Shown: positions 12,815 to 26,089, numbered from the stretch's first letter. The stretch: DNA of 64,000 nt from Porphyra umbilicalis (GCA_002049455.2 KV918820.1:241759-305758), one strand, 5' to 3'. A program made the numbers and translations. Notes: generated by a model from the letters alone, not told the origin.

Positions 12815-15083
12815 CACAGGTAGGTACTAAGGAGTTGTCAGGCAAGAACATCTCGGGAGAGACTCTTTCCATGGAGGCCAGTTGAGAATTTTTACGTACC
12901 CCACCCCGCCTGCCACCGTGCAGTGATGTGTCAGTCTTCCGGAAAACGCGCATGTCTCATTTTTGGGACACGCACCATAGTAGATTTTCCACTAAGACCT
13001 AGCATTTCAATGAGTAGGACAGGTGGAGGCCACAACATATTGGTGATGTACTTGTTTGCTTCAGGACATTGTACATGAGGACATGCAGTCTACGCAGTAC
13101 TACTGTGTGTGTCACAGGAATCGAAGTACGCCTGACAAGATGACGGCGCTGCCGGCAAACGAGGTCTTTATTGTCGTCAGCTTCCACAGCCGTCGTACAG
13201 AGCGGCGTTGTGTAGACGGTCTGTGCATCCGTTTTCATCAGTTGCCCAGGAAAATCGCCCTATCGCTGCAGGAGAACCGTTCTGGTCTGGCTTTCGGGTC
13301 GCAAGGTGTGCAATGCGGCCCGCACGCGGCGCTGAGAGCGAGCGGAATGAGGCACCGCCTCCGCTGTCAATGGCCGCACGGGCACGTGGAGCGGCCCAGG
13401 GCGGCGCCATGAGGGTACTGTGCAAACTACGGCTAGAGTCGTCGCTGATGGGAACGAACCCGCGATCACAAGCTTGATCGAACTCGCTCGGTGACATGCT
13501 GTTTTTTATCTGTCAACGAGGGGAGTACTGTACGTGAGGGGAACGAGCCGCTCGCGACCCCGGCCACACCCTCCCGCCACCAAGTTGTTGGGGTTCCATA
13601 GTTTGACCAAGGCGCGGGGAGCAACGGGAGGAACTGTTGCCCGTGAGTGAGAGCGGGCAATGTCGGCGACGCGCAGCCGTGCACCAGACACGAGAAAAGG
13701 AAAAAAGGAGCGAAATATAAAAAGTGCATCAAGATAGAAAACCAGACAGGATGCCAGAGACAGCAACTAGACAAGACGGGGAAACTAACTCAGAAGAAAA
13801 AGGACAGCTCGTCGCTGGGTGGCAACGGCTGCACTGCCATGGCCGCCCACAGCGCCGCCAACAGCGGCTCGCCCCACCCGACCATCGCAGACATGTCGGC
13901 CCCCGCCGACGGCGGCGCGACCACCGCCGCCCGCACTGCCGCCACCAGATGCTGCGCCGCCTCTTCGGCGCGCGCTGGTGGCTACGCCGTCACGGCCGCC
14001 AGCATCGCAGCCACCAGCAGCTTCTCCCCCCCGACCGGTGTTGACACGTGAATGCCGCAACGATATCAAGTACGTAGTTCATGTAACATCTATAAGGTGG
14101 CCCCTCTGAGGCTTTGCTTGGCATGCACACCAAGGATCTTACTAACCGATAGGCAGATGATGGGCGTGGTAGAGAAGACGGCGGTCAAAAGCATAGTGTC
14201 GCGCTCTCCCCCCCGGATATCATCGTCAGGTGGGCAGTCGCGGCCTGGCACAGGTGACGTCGATGGCCACAGGAGAATATGAGCATCAGTACACATCGTT
14301 AGTTGCGACCCTGAGCAATAGAGATGGACTTCATGCAATATTGAACAGAGAAAAATATGAGAGAAAGGATAAAGTCACAAGAAATAATCAAATAAAGCTG
14401 ATAATCTCATTTATTTTGGCCAGCTATGCCGTACAGTCATCCGAGGAAGGGTCGAAGCCGAATACGGCCTTCGAACGTTGTGGAACATTCTGGGGGTCTT
14501 TTCAATCTGGATGATTGGGCTGCAATGAATGGGGCCTTCGTGGCCAGTCGTTAACCCACTTGGGTTGACGTTTGGCTGTGAGCACTCCTCAGGAAGCGAC
14601 GGCAGCCAGTCGTTAACTATTTCGAAGTTAACGATTGGACAGGAATCCTCTTCAGCATCCGGGTTCTTGTGTGTGCATGGTACGAGGGCCTGTCTCCAGC
14701 CAAGGTGCACAGCCGCCACCTGCTGAATTATGTAGACCCCCCTGAAAACTTTCTCTTCGCGGCGCCTTGCTGACGCCCTTTTGAGTGGGGGCGTTAGGGG
14801 CGCACAACGCCCAAATGACGCCCTGGTGACGCCCTTAACGACGCCCTTAACGACGCCCCGGGCGTTCTGAGCAACCCTACCAGCGATGATACTGCGTCAA
14901 ACTCAAGAATGACTGTAAGTACTTCGAGCAAGGCCGTCTCGAACTTTTCGTCATGCAGCACACGTCACTGAACGTCTTTATTAGCGAAGCATCTAGTACT
15001 GTAGGGATCCATTCGTGTTCTCAACGCTCAGGAAGCCACGTTGCACGGAATGGATGGCCCTAGTCAGTTTGATGGTCACCCTC

Positions 15084-15388
15084 TAGTGTCTATTCTACTG
15101 AGTGCATCATTTGATGCCCTGGGCATCATTTGATGCACTTTTTTGGCACCATTTTTTTTTTGTGTTTCCCGGCCTCGCACGCTTCTTTTGACAACAGAAA
15201 CGGACTCAGAGATGTCTTGTTACTCTTGGGAGAACTCGGAGCCATGGTGCTACGGATACAAACGGGGGGTGCTCCAGACACCACAAAAAGGGGGGTTGAA
15301 CCGTCGTTGTCTGGCCCTGTGAGTGGGTGCATCATTTGATGCACCACCGGGCATCATTGGATGCCATTTTGCGGTAGAATAGACACTA
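15084..15388. mobile_element. MITE with palindromic interior, 305 bp
   Basis: The ends are TAGTGTCTATTCTAC and its inverted match at 15372-15388, consistent with a TA duplication and GTGTCTATTC termini of a Tc1/mariner-like MITE. Just inside each end lie pairs of the self-complementary word GCATCATTTGATGC or variants, so each arm can fold. Directly after the right end, GTCTATTCTACC appears again in the left-end orientation, as if part of a second copy abuts. No coding sequence. Confidence 0.7.
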
Positions 15389-16915
15389 AAGTCTATTCTA
15401 CCAGAAAAAGGGATCAAATGAGGTTAGTCTGGGGATCAAATGAGGTCCTGCGGAATCGGCGATTGCGGGCCGTCTAAGTGGGAGATCGGGCCTTGCGGCA
15501 CCTACGAACGCACGCTGTTGCTGTTCTCATCAGCGCTATGGAGCTGGGCTCTCACAATCTCAGCCCAACGAGAAGCGGGTTCGTTGATGATGACCCCAGT
15601 ATGAAAAAAATGCCAAAGCACACTCAGAAGGCATCTACTGGCGGGGTCTAGCATCGCCCTCCCATCCTCCGCCCCCTCCAGAACCCCCGAAAGCGGCGAT
15701 TTGGTCATGCAATCGCAACCAGAGGAGCCCCGTACAGTCGTCCTGTTCGACGTGCGGAGACTGTCGAAACCTGTTGGTTTCGCTCCGTCGTCGGCGGAAC
15801 ACACTCCCAGATGCACCTGCCAGCCTCAGCGGGGGGTGGGGCCTCAAAGTTCAAGCAGCCGACGTTGCTGCAGCGGTCAGTGTGAACACGTTTCGGACCA
15901 AATTGCAACTCATGTCCTTCCCTCCCTTCCCCCCCCCCCGCCCCCACATGTTGGGCCGACCTACGGGTTCAACTGGCCTCAGATGCGCCTTTGTACCTTT
16001 CCTGTGCTCTCTCACTCCTCTTTTCATCCGGCGATGTCCCTTTCTCCACTTGGCAAAGAGGACCTGCCGATAAATAGTAGCAATGAACGTCGTGACAGAC
16101 TGATGGGGCGGGGGGGGCACCTCTACTCATAGAAGGGGTTGAAGGAGCCTACCAAAGGCGTTCCGGCGCCAGCAACCCCAGCATGAGCTGTCCTTTGCAT
16201 GGGGGGGGGGGGGGACACGGCGGGGTGGTTGGTTGCCTACTTGCGACATGACCACCAGAAGGGCCAAAACCGAGGGGAGACGAGCTCGTGTCGCTACAAC
16301 GCGGCACCAGATAGGCCAAAAACAAGGGTGAACTGGTGTGTGCCGCCCAATACGCGGCACCAGATGTATCAAAAATACAAGTAAAGAAACGTGGAGAATC
16401 AGGAGGCTTTCGACACGAATGTCGAAGGCTGCGAGCATTTCCCATTGGAAAGTGCGGCGCTCGACACCCCCCACAGCAAGGCATGACCGGCTCAGGCCTG
16501 CTGGCACCGGATCGTTCTTAACGGATTTTACGGGACGCGCACAGTGATGTAGCGTCCCTTTAGGGCTACAGAACTGACACCGACTCCCATTGGTGCCGTG
16601 ATGCTGACGCCGGGTGATCAGGAGTCGGGCGCCGCATCACGATGAGTCAGAGGGGCGCTGGATGGCCCCACGCCGTATCACGTTGATCGGCGTGTCCGCA
16701 GTTACCACCAAAAGGATGCAGGCCGTTGTAGCGGGTGTTGGACGCGTACAGCGAGGCACCAAGCAAGCGTGCCACGTGGAAAGTGATTTTTGAAAGCAGG
16801 TGAAAGGACGAAAGTAGGTTTCAAGAAGGCAGCCACGTGGCGTGAAAGGCCAGAGCCTTACAGTCGCCCTTTTGGCATCGAAGCGGCCAAGATGCAACGC
16901 TAAGAGGACGTGGAG
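15389..16915. other. No supported gene
   Basis: Mixed-composition DNA. A short direct repeat (GGGATCAAATGAGGT twice at 15409-15450) and two G runs are the only structures noted. Frames are short and without motifs. Confidence 0.45.
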
Positions 16916-17472
16916 ATGGACGCCCAGATCCAAGCGAGCACTGAGGCACTCCACAAGCTCACCGACGCGCAGCACGTGGGCACTGCCCTTAGCTTTTTTG
17001 ACTTGCCGCTGATGCGCCATACGCCGGATTCGGCACGCTACCGGGTGGCTATTACCGGGATAACGCTGAAGCGTGCAGGTGTGGCGAGATCGTTTTCCAT
17101 TGACGTGGGGGGGGGTGAGGGGACTCTATCGGAGGTGTGGGTGACGGTGTTGCCGGTCCAGGTGTCGACTGCTCGGCGGGGACGGTGCGGGCGGCCGCTG
17201 GCCCTGCCGCCGGAGCGCAGGAGCCGCCGGGGCGAAGAACGCTGGCGGCGCCTTTGGGTGCTGATGTGGCATCTGCGTCTACTCTGGCGGCTGCGGCAGC
17301 GGCCAAGGCAGCACCGGCCCACGTGCGTCGACAAGCCAAGACTGGCGCTGGCCGTCGCTCGCTGGAGACTAAGCGTCAGGCAGCCGCGGCCCAGCTTGAG
17401 CGCAGCCCGAACACGACTCACAACCTGGACGAGGGCAGCGAGTCGTCAACCAACAGCGATGATTCCGAGTAG
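16916..17472 (+). pseudogene. Gene fragment, frame broken at a G run
   Basis: From an ATG at 16916 the frame reads a helical, protein-like segment (motifs EALHKLTDAQ, LSFFDLPLMR, RYRVAITG). At the G run 17107-17116 the sensible frame moves back by one base and continues through an Ala-rich, basic tract to a Ser/Asp/Glu end (SSTNSDDSE) and a TAG at 17470-17472. A TAA lies in frame four codons upstream of the ATG, so any longer start is lost or is in another exon. I do not recognise the family. It lies 2 kb from a dead PIF/Harbinger transposase, and such elements often carry a second, Myb-like gene, but nothing in this sequence proves that link. Confidence 0.45.
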
Positions 17473-19328
17473 AGGGACCTGTAGTTTGTTGCCTTTGTGT
17501 GCGACGTGATGCGTTTGTATGTTGAGTATGACACCGTTTTTTTTCCCCCGTTGGACAGGGGTTTTTTCCCACACAAGTGTCATTGCTTACCCACGTACGG
17601 CAGGAAAAGGAACTCCCGCGCAGCGACCGCCTAAGACCCCCCGCACCCCCCGAACCCCCCGCACTCTCTTCCAGCACGAGTTTCATGCTCCACATCAGCT
17701 AAACACGCGCCCCCCCCCGAACGCGCGACCTGCGCGCATGTCTCCGTCGCGGCGACTGAGCCGGGCGCGGCGCGTGAGGTGTGGACCTGCGCTGCACCCC
17801 GCCGCCGCGTGATGCGCCCCTTCCCGCTGTAGTGCGATGCGCTGCCGCCGTGCCGCGTGCCGCTCGAAGGCTCCGCGCAGGCGCAGCATGCGCGGCGCCT
17901 CCTCTGTCTGGCGGCGGCCACCGCCGCGACCGCCCACACCGGTGCCGCCACCGCCAGCACTCCAGCCGCTGACTGCAACTCCTCTGTCGCCCACCCTCAC
18001 CCGAGGAGAGGGGCGGAGGCCGCGGCTGGCGGCAGGGACGGCGGCGCTGTGGCGCAGCAGGAGGGTGGCCGCAGCGGCTATGGGCGCAGTGGCCTTCGCA
18101 GGTCAGGGTCCTCGGTGGCCGTTCTCAGTGTAGCATATTTGTGCTCCCAATTGGCAATTGGCCACAAGTAGCCTCCTTGACGGGCCAAAGCCCATGTATT
18201 GTGGGAATTGGCCTGTGGCACGCCCTTTGGGGGGTTACTTCCGCATTGTTCTTTTTTTCTTTTTTTTTGCTTGCCTGTCTCATCTGTCTCCCGGCAATCA
18301 TTACGATCGCTTGTGATCGGACGGTCGATCGACCAGTGCCCTCGTTATTTAATCACCACTGGTCCGGGGTCGCCGTCGTGGGCACCACCCGGCTCCCCAT
18401 CGGATGCCCTTCAACAAAAGGTCTTCCTTCCTCGCCGCGACGGCGATGGAACTCGCTTTATTGCTTGGCTACGGTCGGTCTCAATACACTGGTAATTGCA
18501 CCAACGTCGTTAAGACCACACTCAGCCTTGCGAAGCCACCGCGGTGGACGGCCCCACCGACAAAATCGAAGGCGTTTCATTGAGAGTATGGCTGAAAAGC
18601 AAGCGTTGCATTCAAATGCTTTGTTGTCACTGGTCGGGCACCCGCATTTCTGGCGATGCGGAGACTGGTTTCGACAATACTAGGACAGCTGCAACTGTAA
18701 TTCGGAGCCTCATCGAAAAAGATATCGAAATTAGGGTCGTGCAGCCAATGAACGCCCGTTCTCTTTGCAGAATACGGGAGCGTCTGTGGCCTTCAGCCCA
18801 AGTGCCACGTCTTTGTCACAGACCACGCTGCTGTTGGTCCGTCGATGCCAAGGCCAGCAGCTCGTCAGAGCAGAGCTCATCGCCGCCCGTGAGCGGCTGC
18901 GTGTCGTCGTGAGCGCTGCCCCCGGCCGCGAGCACCGGTGTGTGCTCCCGGGAGGCTGTGGCCCCATCTCACATCGGTGTGTGGTTGGCGCCCCGGGCAC
19001 CGCCGACGGGGGCACGGCGCGCTGCGCCTCTCCGCACGGCCGCAGCCGGCTCTTCGCTGGCGACTGGCGGCGGCACGTGCGCGTCGGCCAGCACCGCCAG
19101 CGCCGCCTGTTGGCGCCCCTCGGCACGGCCGACCGCTCCCTCGTGCGACTACCGTATCTCTGTGCACGCCGACCGCGGGTGACTGCCTGTCCTGTCCCGT
19201 TTTTCTGGAACCGCGAGCGTCCGATACAACTGGCTCAGACCTTCCGGGACACACGATGGACCACGATGTCCAGGAAAAAGAGCCCTGCCCGACGGGATAA
19301 AAACATTTTCTGTGACCATACTGCTTCT
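17473..19328. other. No supported gene
   Basis: Between the gene fragment and the dead Harbinger transposase. The stretch 18.8-19.2 kb is GC-rich and open in several frames, but with no motif. Terminal repeats of the Harbinger element were looked for here and not found. Confidence 0.4.
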
Positions 19329-20861
19329 CTAGACAGCATACGGGGCCAACAGCTCGCCGAGGTCGCTCCACACGTGCGCCGTCAGGTCGACACGGAGTTG
19401 CTCGTGTTCGGTGGGGTATCGAGTCTCACCCCACGCATCAAAGACAGCCACCATGACTCTCGGGGGCGGCTGCTCCTCAGCGTTGAAAGCGGGGGGCAGG
19501 TTAGCAGGTCCGACATCGTTGGTCGGGCCGGCAGCGCCGCCGCCGCCAGGCATAGGTCCTCCGGCGGCAGCAGCGCCACCACTGTCCGCCCCATTGTCGC
19601 TCCCATCATGACCTCCCGCGGCGGCAGCTGCCCCGCCTGGAGGACCCTCATCATCACCATCCGCATCCCTTCCCTGGTTAGTTTCCCCTGCCCCTTCTCG
19701 GCGACTCAAAACCCCATCCCGAAGGCTATCCACGCACATGTTGTGCAAAATATAGACCGCCTTGTACGTGGTGATCAGCTGCTGCACGTAGCGGTACCGT
19801 TCTGGATGCAAGGCGATATGAAACCGCTTGGTCAGAACTCCAAACAGCAAATCAACGTCCTTGCGAATGGCCTCCTGCAGGCGGTTGAACGTCTTCGCCT
19901 CGTTGGTTATCGGCATAGAGTGGGGAGACACTAGGAGCGCGTAGCGAGATTAGATGAAGTCGACAAGGTATTCTTGCAGCGTGCGTGTGGTCCCATTCAC
20001 GGTACAGGTCACGCCCCACGGCGGCCACCGACTTGCCGTGACGTCTATATAGAGAGGCGACCGGTTTATAACGCTGATGTCGTTCAGACTGCCGGGAGCG
20101 CCAAGAAACAGGTGCCATATCCACAGGTCCTTGTCGCACATGGCCTCGGTGAAAACGCCGCGCGCGCCCTTCTGGGTCTGATACGCGCCCACCATGCCCT
20201 TCGGGCACGGATGCCACTCCCAGTGCGCGCAGTCCATCGAGCCCATACAACCAGGAAAGCTACGCTCCGCGTTGCGCTCCATCATCTGGTTCATCTCCGA
20301 CTGGCTGGGACGGCGTAGGTACGTCGATTATCACCGCCGCACGATAGTCTCGAGGAGAAGCTTGGTCGCCTGCGCCACGGTTGAGCGAGAAAGGCGAACA
20401 TACTCGTCCGCGCGGTCGGCCGCATCGCCGTACGCGATGACGCGGAAGGCGGCCACGACCTTTTGCAGTGGGTGCGCCTGCAGGTGACCCGTCGCGTTGA
20501 TGCGCTGCTGGAAGTACGGCTTGTCCTTGATAGCCAGGTAAAGGCGTCGAAACACATTGCGCGGCACACGAAAGCGCGTCTCGAAATCACGGTCGTCGAC
20601 GATGGGTGGCTCCGTGTTGACCCCATAGTAGTCGCGCTGGATGTTGAATAAGCCGGCGGCAAAGTCACGGCGCTTGTTTTGCCGTCGCCCAGGAATAGAA
20701 CCGCGGTAGTTGCAACGGCGGTGTGCGCGGGTGGCGTGCGACCGTCGTCTAATTAGCAGCAGCAGGCCCATGTAGGCTGGCACCACAGCGCGAGCGACGG
20801 TGCCATCGTCCTCGGTCAGCAATGCGGCAGCGCTGGACACCCCCGTCTCGGCAGCTTCCAT
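19329..20861 (-). pseudogene. PIF/Harbinger transposase, inactivated
   Basis: Reading leftwards from ATG 20859-20861, one single frame of 511 codons matches the plant-type PIF/Harbinger transposase family (DDE nuclease fold). It shows FRVPRNVFRRLYLAI and ATGHLQAHPLQKVVAAFR-type helices, then YLRRPSQSE, GCMGSMDCAHWEW (first catalytic Asp), PGSLNDISVINRSPLY (second Asp) and RKDVDLLFGVLTKRF. It is broken by three in-frame stops: adjacent TGA and TAA at 20328-20333, and a TAA at 19950-19952. All three replace residues without shifting frame, so they look like point mutations. In addition, the position usually held by the catalytic Glu (RKDVE in the family) is Asp here. The carboxyl tail is Gly/Ala-rich and ends in a WSDLGE-type helix. 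The element's ends were not found. Confidence 0.85.
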
Positions 20862-22730
20862 ACCAACAGCGGAGAGGTAGGTCACGGGCGAGCGCGGGCG
20901 GGTGGTGGTGGAGCACGGCACACGAGGGTAGGGGTCATAGAAGTGGTGGGGTAGCAAACAAAGTGGAGCGGATACGAGGATCGTGCGTCTCAAGTCGAAG
21001 ACAGGGAACGTGTGGGAGAAGCCGGTACATCGTGGAGGAGGAACAGGGCAACAAGATAGTAGGGGGCGGACGATGATCGCAGTGGCCGGACGCGTCAAAA
21101 CGATGGGCGTGACGTCGATGGGTCGGGTGCAGGTACGGTGCGGCATCGCGGACCGAGAAGAATTGGACCGAGCTGCCCCCCCTCAAGAGGACCTGTGTGC
21201 AGTGGCGGACCACCACCAGCCCCGCAAACGCTGTGCGGGAGCCAACAAGGCACCGCGTGGTCCCGGCTCGGCCGCCGCACCCCCACTGAATGGCACTGTG
21301 GGTGGTGGCGGACATTCAGCCTCCCCGAATGCGCCGCGCACGAGGTGAAAGGCGACCCGAGCGCGCCGACCACCCCCCCCCTTCCCATATCGTTCTGGGT
21401 GCGTGGCACGCAAACCGCTGTTCAGGTGCCTGCGCAGGCGCCTCGAGCGATCCCCTCCGACCCCCCCCCACTCCAAAGGCTCTCAAACAGTGTCGGGCGG
21501 CCTGCCACATAAAAATATTTGTGTGGATCAGGGACCAGGCCGCCCGCGCGATCTCGTTCAACCGCCCCCCCCCCCTCAGAGGCTCTGAATGAGTAGTGGG
21601 CGGCCCGCCACAACCTAGCAACCGCACGGTCGTGATGGCGCCACGCAAACCATCCATCGTCTCAAAGCCAACAGGCCCTCAAGAGCCCAGATCGGGGGTC
21701 ACGGCGTGGGATATCCCCACTGCAAGCTTGCCTGAGCCACATGTCAAGTCCCGTCCCACGCGGCCCACATTGACAGCCTGCGTCGGAATCGGATCACGAG
21801 ACGCCACCTATCTGCTGTATTAATATCAGCCTGGTTCAGTGTACGAAGGCTTTTGGTCCGCTTTCGAATGCTGAGGTCGGGCCTTATCGCGAAAAAGTGC
21901 AGGTCTGCGACATTATCTTTCAAAACTGATCAAGATTATCCCAACACACGTTGCGCGCTAAACCAATAAATAGTACTACATATTTGGTAACACTCCACCA
22001 ACGAGAGTACAGAACGCATTGGGGCCGACGACAAACCCGCCCCACTTCGCTTCACGAGTGGGGCAGGTCCATCCCCGCCCCATTTCTGCGCTTCGGAGTT
22101 GATTCGTACTTCCAGGATTCCATTATGACCAATGAAGACCCGAATGGGGTCGATCGCGTTGACAGAGAAGCCCCGTGGCCCCATTTCCGTAATAAAGAGA
22201 CGCGCTTCTGCTTCGTGGCGCAACTTGTTACGAATATGAGATGGGGCCGACGTTGTTGGGATTGCCTTAACAACCCCACCCCTCCCCCCCCTCCGACCCA
22301 CCCCTTGTCCGCCGCAAAGGCGGCGGCGGCCGCCGCGCGAGCTGTCCCCCCCGTCGTCGCCTCAACGACGGAGAGCACGTACCGCGCGGTGGAGGCGGCG
22401 GCGCACCCCCATAGGCGTAGTGTGCAGGGGCTCGAGAGCACGCCTAAAGGTGGATCTCACGCATTAAAATCTCTCGCGGCGACGCATGTTCAAGCCCGCC
22501 AGAGACGGACATCATCGCACCCAATGCCGAATGTTTCACTATAGAAAGAACAACCAACTCGCAAGCTTTCAGTCAATACGCGCCGTTCCAATGTGTGAAC
22601 TGTATTTTGGATCTTTGTCGTGCGTGCAGAAAAAGTAGAGTGCCGGTTTTGCGCTACTTTTTGCGCTCTCGTTGACGCCATGCTTCCATGATGGGCATGT
22701 GAGGCGTGCTCGACCAGGGAAAGTTGTAAG
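20862..22730. other. No supported gene; short direct repeats at 21.45-21.62 kb
   Basis: Contains a duplicated segment of about 60 bases (C run, then AGGCTCT-AA-AGT-GGGCGGCCTGCCA) near 21460-21515 and 21560-21615. It may belong to the 5' part of the Harbinger element. Otherwise featureless. Confidence 0.45.
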
Positions 22731-22760
22731 CATGTACAGTGCGTTCTCGTTACAAGAGAC

Positions 22761-25700
22761 TAGGGATGTGCTGTCATACGGCCATCGAAATTACACTGAC
22801 GTATTACGCCTCGCCGCCGTCACCGGTGAACCGGTGTGACAGCCGAAATTGACGTGAGTATCAGAGAGGGCTACTGTTTCATGAAACACTGTCGTGTCCT
22901 CGCGCAATCTGCTCTTCGGCCACACCCGCCGACCGCGCCGCCGCCACCACCATCGCCGCTTGTCTCGTCCTCAGTCTGGTGCACACGACGTCGCCAACGA
23001 CCCTTTTCTTGCCACCGGTACACCTTCCCCCCCCCCCCCCCCCCCCCGCCACCGCGTCGCCTGCACCTCTACTTGTAGGAGATGTAAACATGTGCTCGCT
23101 TTTTGTACTCTACCCATGGCTCGAGTTCATGTCACCTTGACTGTTGTCGTTGCGGTCGGATCTGTGTCGCTTTGATCCTCTGCTCTTTGCTCTCTCCCCC
23201 CTCCCCCCTACCCCCCCCGTCTCTTCATGCACCAGTGGGTTTCGCCCATCCCCCCTCTTCCTTGACCCGCGCTGCCTCTCCCCCACCCCTCCACTATTCC
23301 TTCACTGCCGGGGGGGGGGGGGGCGGGGGGTGGGATGGTGCGTGCGGTTGCCTGGGGGCTATCGGCTGTTGCGCGAAGGCGTGGCGGGCAAGGCGGCGGG
23401 GTACGCGGGGGTGGTGGTGGGGGCAGATAGGGGACGCAGATGCGGAGGGGGGCGGCATATCGGGCTCGCAGAGGCGCGGGGTGGGGCGGCTGGGGCAGGC
23501 GGATGTGATGCGGCGGGGGGGGGGGGGGGGGGGGGCAGCTGAGTCGGGCGCGGCATAACTTGGCGGCGTCTTGTCCATTTTTCGCTTCTATCATAACACT
23601 TGTTTTCAACGGTCCTCACTCGTTGTCATCACCATTCACTACACCCTCAACTATCGCGTCAAACGCAGCCGGCGCTACCTCTTCAATATCACCTGCGTAA
23701 TCTTCCTCTCCCGCGCCCTCGGTACCGTCGGCAGGAGCGGGGGGCGCCGCAGGAGCTTGGTCCACCGCAGCCATACCCAGTCGCTCCAAGAGCATGTGCT
23801 CCGCGCACGACCGTCCGTACGACGCGATGATGTCCGCCCGCGCCAGTTTTGCGCTGTTAAACATAATCCTCGTCTGCATATCCGCTTTGGCAGGGTCGAG
23901 GCGGTTGCGAACCGCCGTGTGCACGAGCTTCGCCGTTTTAAAGGCCCGTTCCCCGCCAGCAGCCGACGGGGGAAGAGCAAAAAGCCGCAGAGCGATAACA
24001 CGCAAAGTGGGGACTCTCCCATAAGCACCCACCACTGTGCGGGGTGCAAATCACGCCCGGCAAAGGCCACGGGGAGTTGCTCTGCGTACGTCAAAAATGC
24101 CGCCAGGTCCCTGGAAAGACGCAGCGAGTAGCTGGCGTCGTCGCCAGCCAAAAACTCGACCGCCCTGCCCCTCAGAGTGGGCAGCGTCGTCCCGTCCCAC
24201 TGCATTGCTGCCACCCGCTGGCGTACAGGACACCAAAAAGGGTCCAGATAAAACGCGAGGACCAACAGGGGGTCCTGTATCAGCGACAACCGACGGCCAA
24301 GAGAACCTTGGATGGATGACCGCGCGGCTACCGGCAGCTCCGCAAACGATTGGTCAAGGCACAGTCGCAACGCCGAAAAAATACCCACGGCGGACGACAG
24401 CGGTGCTGCGTCGGCTTCCAACACAGCGACAGATGACGCCAGGGCCTTCAGGAACGGCACACACTTAGCCAATGACGGCTCGGTGGTCGGGCTGTCAATG
24501 ATGGTCTCAACTCTGGGAAGTATGCGGATGCGTGCCGCGGGGGGTTCATGTCGGTTGTCCGCCAAGGTGCGACGTAGCGCCAGGAGATTGGCCAGCACCG
24601 AGGTGATCGTGGCGGCCTCCCCCACCCAGCGAGTACGGCTGTAAAGCTCCAGCGACCCAATCTTGGCCCCGGCGTTGCGTAGCTGTTGCGCATTGCGTGC
24701 CAGCAATGCGCTTGCCCGCGTGCTGCGGGTGAAGAACACACCAACAGCGATGCTGTCTCGCAGAGCCGACTTGAACGGCTCAATCAGCGCAAGATCCTTT
24801 GCCACCAAGTTGCCCGCGTGGGCAGCGCACCCATATGAAAAGAGGCAGACCTTAGCGTCAACCGCTAGACGTCGCATGAGCCGCATCGGGGTTGGGTTGT
24901 CGGTCACCAATCCCCATATCCAGCACAGCGCAAGCTGGTTCTCACGAGTGTGCCCTGGGTCAGCCCAATCGCTGAGCGCGGCCCCGCCATAACGCGCCGC
25001 CAATCGCGCCTGTAGCCCTTGTGTCAGCTCCACCAGCAGGTTTTGGGCCGTCGAGCGGTCGGCGCCCAGTCGAAAAGAAGCCAGGTATAGCGCCAACGGC
25101 AAGTAGACAATAATATTGTAGACACCTTTATGTGTCACGCTTGTCATGCCGTCAATAGACACCCCACACGTGCGTGCACCCGCCATGCGCTCCGACACTT
25201 GCCCATCGATGGTTCCGGCAGCCCCAATCAGCAGCCGTCCGCCCACCTCGTACCGATTCCCAGGGCCTGCAAAGCGCCCGCCCGAGATGTCGAGCAGTAC
25301 GTCGCGCCACGTGGGATTGTCTAAAAGATTGAACGCGAGCCCGTGTTTGTACATAGCCGTGGCGAACTTTACCTTCCAACGCTCCGTCTCCTCGGATGAA
25401 ACGGCACCGACCGCCGCCCTCACCGCCGCCCCTGCTGCCCCCGCGACGCCGAGCCCCGCTCGTTTGGCGGCCCTGGCCGCGTTGTAGCGCTTCAGGTCGA
25501 CGATGAGCGCCGGCTGCGCCGTCCGCGCGGCAGCACAGTTGTAGATGTGCCGCGCACCGCGGGTGATGTTCACCGCCCTCCCCTTGTACAAGCACTCTGC
25601 ACCCGGGCACGACATGCGCGGGCGGTTGGGGGAAAAGACCATATACCTCCACGCCGGGCTCCTAGACTCGTCCTCAGGCTCATCGGCCATGGCGGGAGGG

Positions 25701-26089
25701 AATTGTAGGGGTAAGGAGAGGGTGCAACAAAAGATAGGGTGCTGCAGTGCGGGGGTGACAGAGTGTAACTGCGGGAAGTGGGAGGGTGGCGGAGAGGGAT
25801 GCTGCGATCCACGCAGAGGGTGAAGGCAGCTGCGTGACGAAGGCAGCTGCGTGACGAAGCTCAAGTGCATCTGCCGACGCCATGCGCTGGAGGGGGGTCC
25901 CCAAACGGAACCTTCTTGTGGTCATTTGGGGATGTCGGTTTGAGCAAGGAGAACGAGGGTGCAGATTGCCACGTTGTGTAATACGCCCTGTAATACGCAT
26001 GACGTGAAAGACATGAAATCAGCCCCTGTGGTGCGTCACGCGTAATTACGGTGTATTACAGCCACGTTTCGCGTATTGAGCCATCCCTA
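22761..26089 (-). mobile_element. hAT transposon, 3329 bp, with terminal repeats and 8-bp duplication
   Basis: Both ends begin TAGGGATG, followed by looser similarity. The perfect 8-bp duplication CAAGAGAC flanks them at 22753-22760 and 26090-26097. The target was the terminal repeat of a Tc1-like MITE. Near both ends GCGTATTA/TAATACGC-type words recur, likely subterminal binding sites. One transposase gene (minus strand) fills 23616-25690. Everything needed to define the element is present, so it was mobile recently; a single frame slip in the gene decides whether it still is. Confidence 0.93.
23616..25690 (-). CDS. hAT-family transposase (one apparent frameshift)
   Basis: About 691 residues from ATG 25688-25690, the first Met before a BED-like zinc-binding segment (Cys28, Cys33, His48, Cys52). 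Next comes the DUF659-type start of the RNase H-like core with SIDGMTS (Asp180), a second acidic site at VTDN (Asp264) and the hAT CxxH motif CAAH (Cys288, His291). The carboxyl end carries the hAT dimerisation region: PTLRVIALRLFALPPSAAGG followed by ERAFKTAKL and RNRL. The enzyme cuts and joins element ends in the nucleus. The frame changes once, near 24012-24020 (a CCCC run), between WWVLMGE and PTLRV; one missing C would explain it. Both halves are otherwise uninterrupted, so the change may be a sequencing error or a very recent lesion. Confidence 0.88.

Larger units (their letters stand above)
8535..12980. mobile_element. Inverted-repeat element split by an LTR retrotransposon
   Basis: A 29-bp sequence at 8535-8563 (starting CTGTGGTGCGTGTCCCAAAA) is repeated in inverted form at 12952-12980 with one mismatch. 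Removing the LTR retrotransposon at 9008-12814 leaves a core of about 630 bases bounded by these repeats, the size of a MITE. GTGTCCCAAAAAT-like ends occur in Tc1/mariner relatives, but I could not define a target duplication, so the class is uncertain. Confidence 0.6.
5376..14879. mobile_element. 9.5-kb hAT-like element (nested host of other elements)
   Basis: Both ends carry TAGGGTTGC as an inverted terminal repeat, followed by further matching bases. An identical 8-bp duplication, CCAGCGAT, lies just outside at 5368-5375 and 14880-14887. An 8-bp duplication with TAGGG-type ends is typical of the hAT superfamily. Next to both ends are clusters of the word GACGCC or its complement (about 5386-5485 and 14770-14865), the kind of subterminal repeat that hAT transposases bind. 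No intact transposase was found in the element's own sequence (roughly 5.4-5.55, 6.3-7.1 and 13.0-14.9 kb), so it is probably non-autonomous or decayed. It encloses a repeat family in two copies, a Tc1-like MITE, an inverted-repeat element and an LTR retrotransposon. Confidence 0.8.
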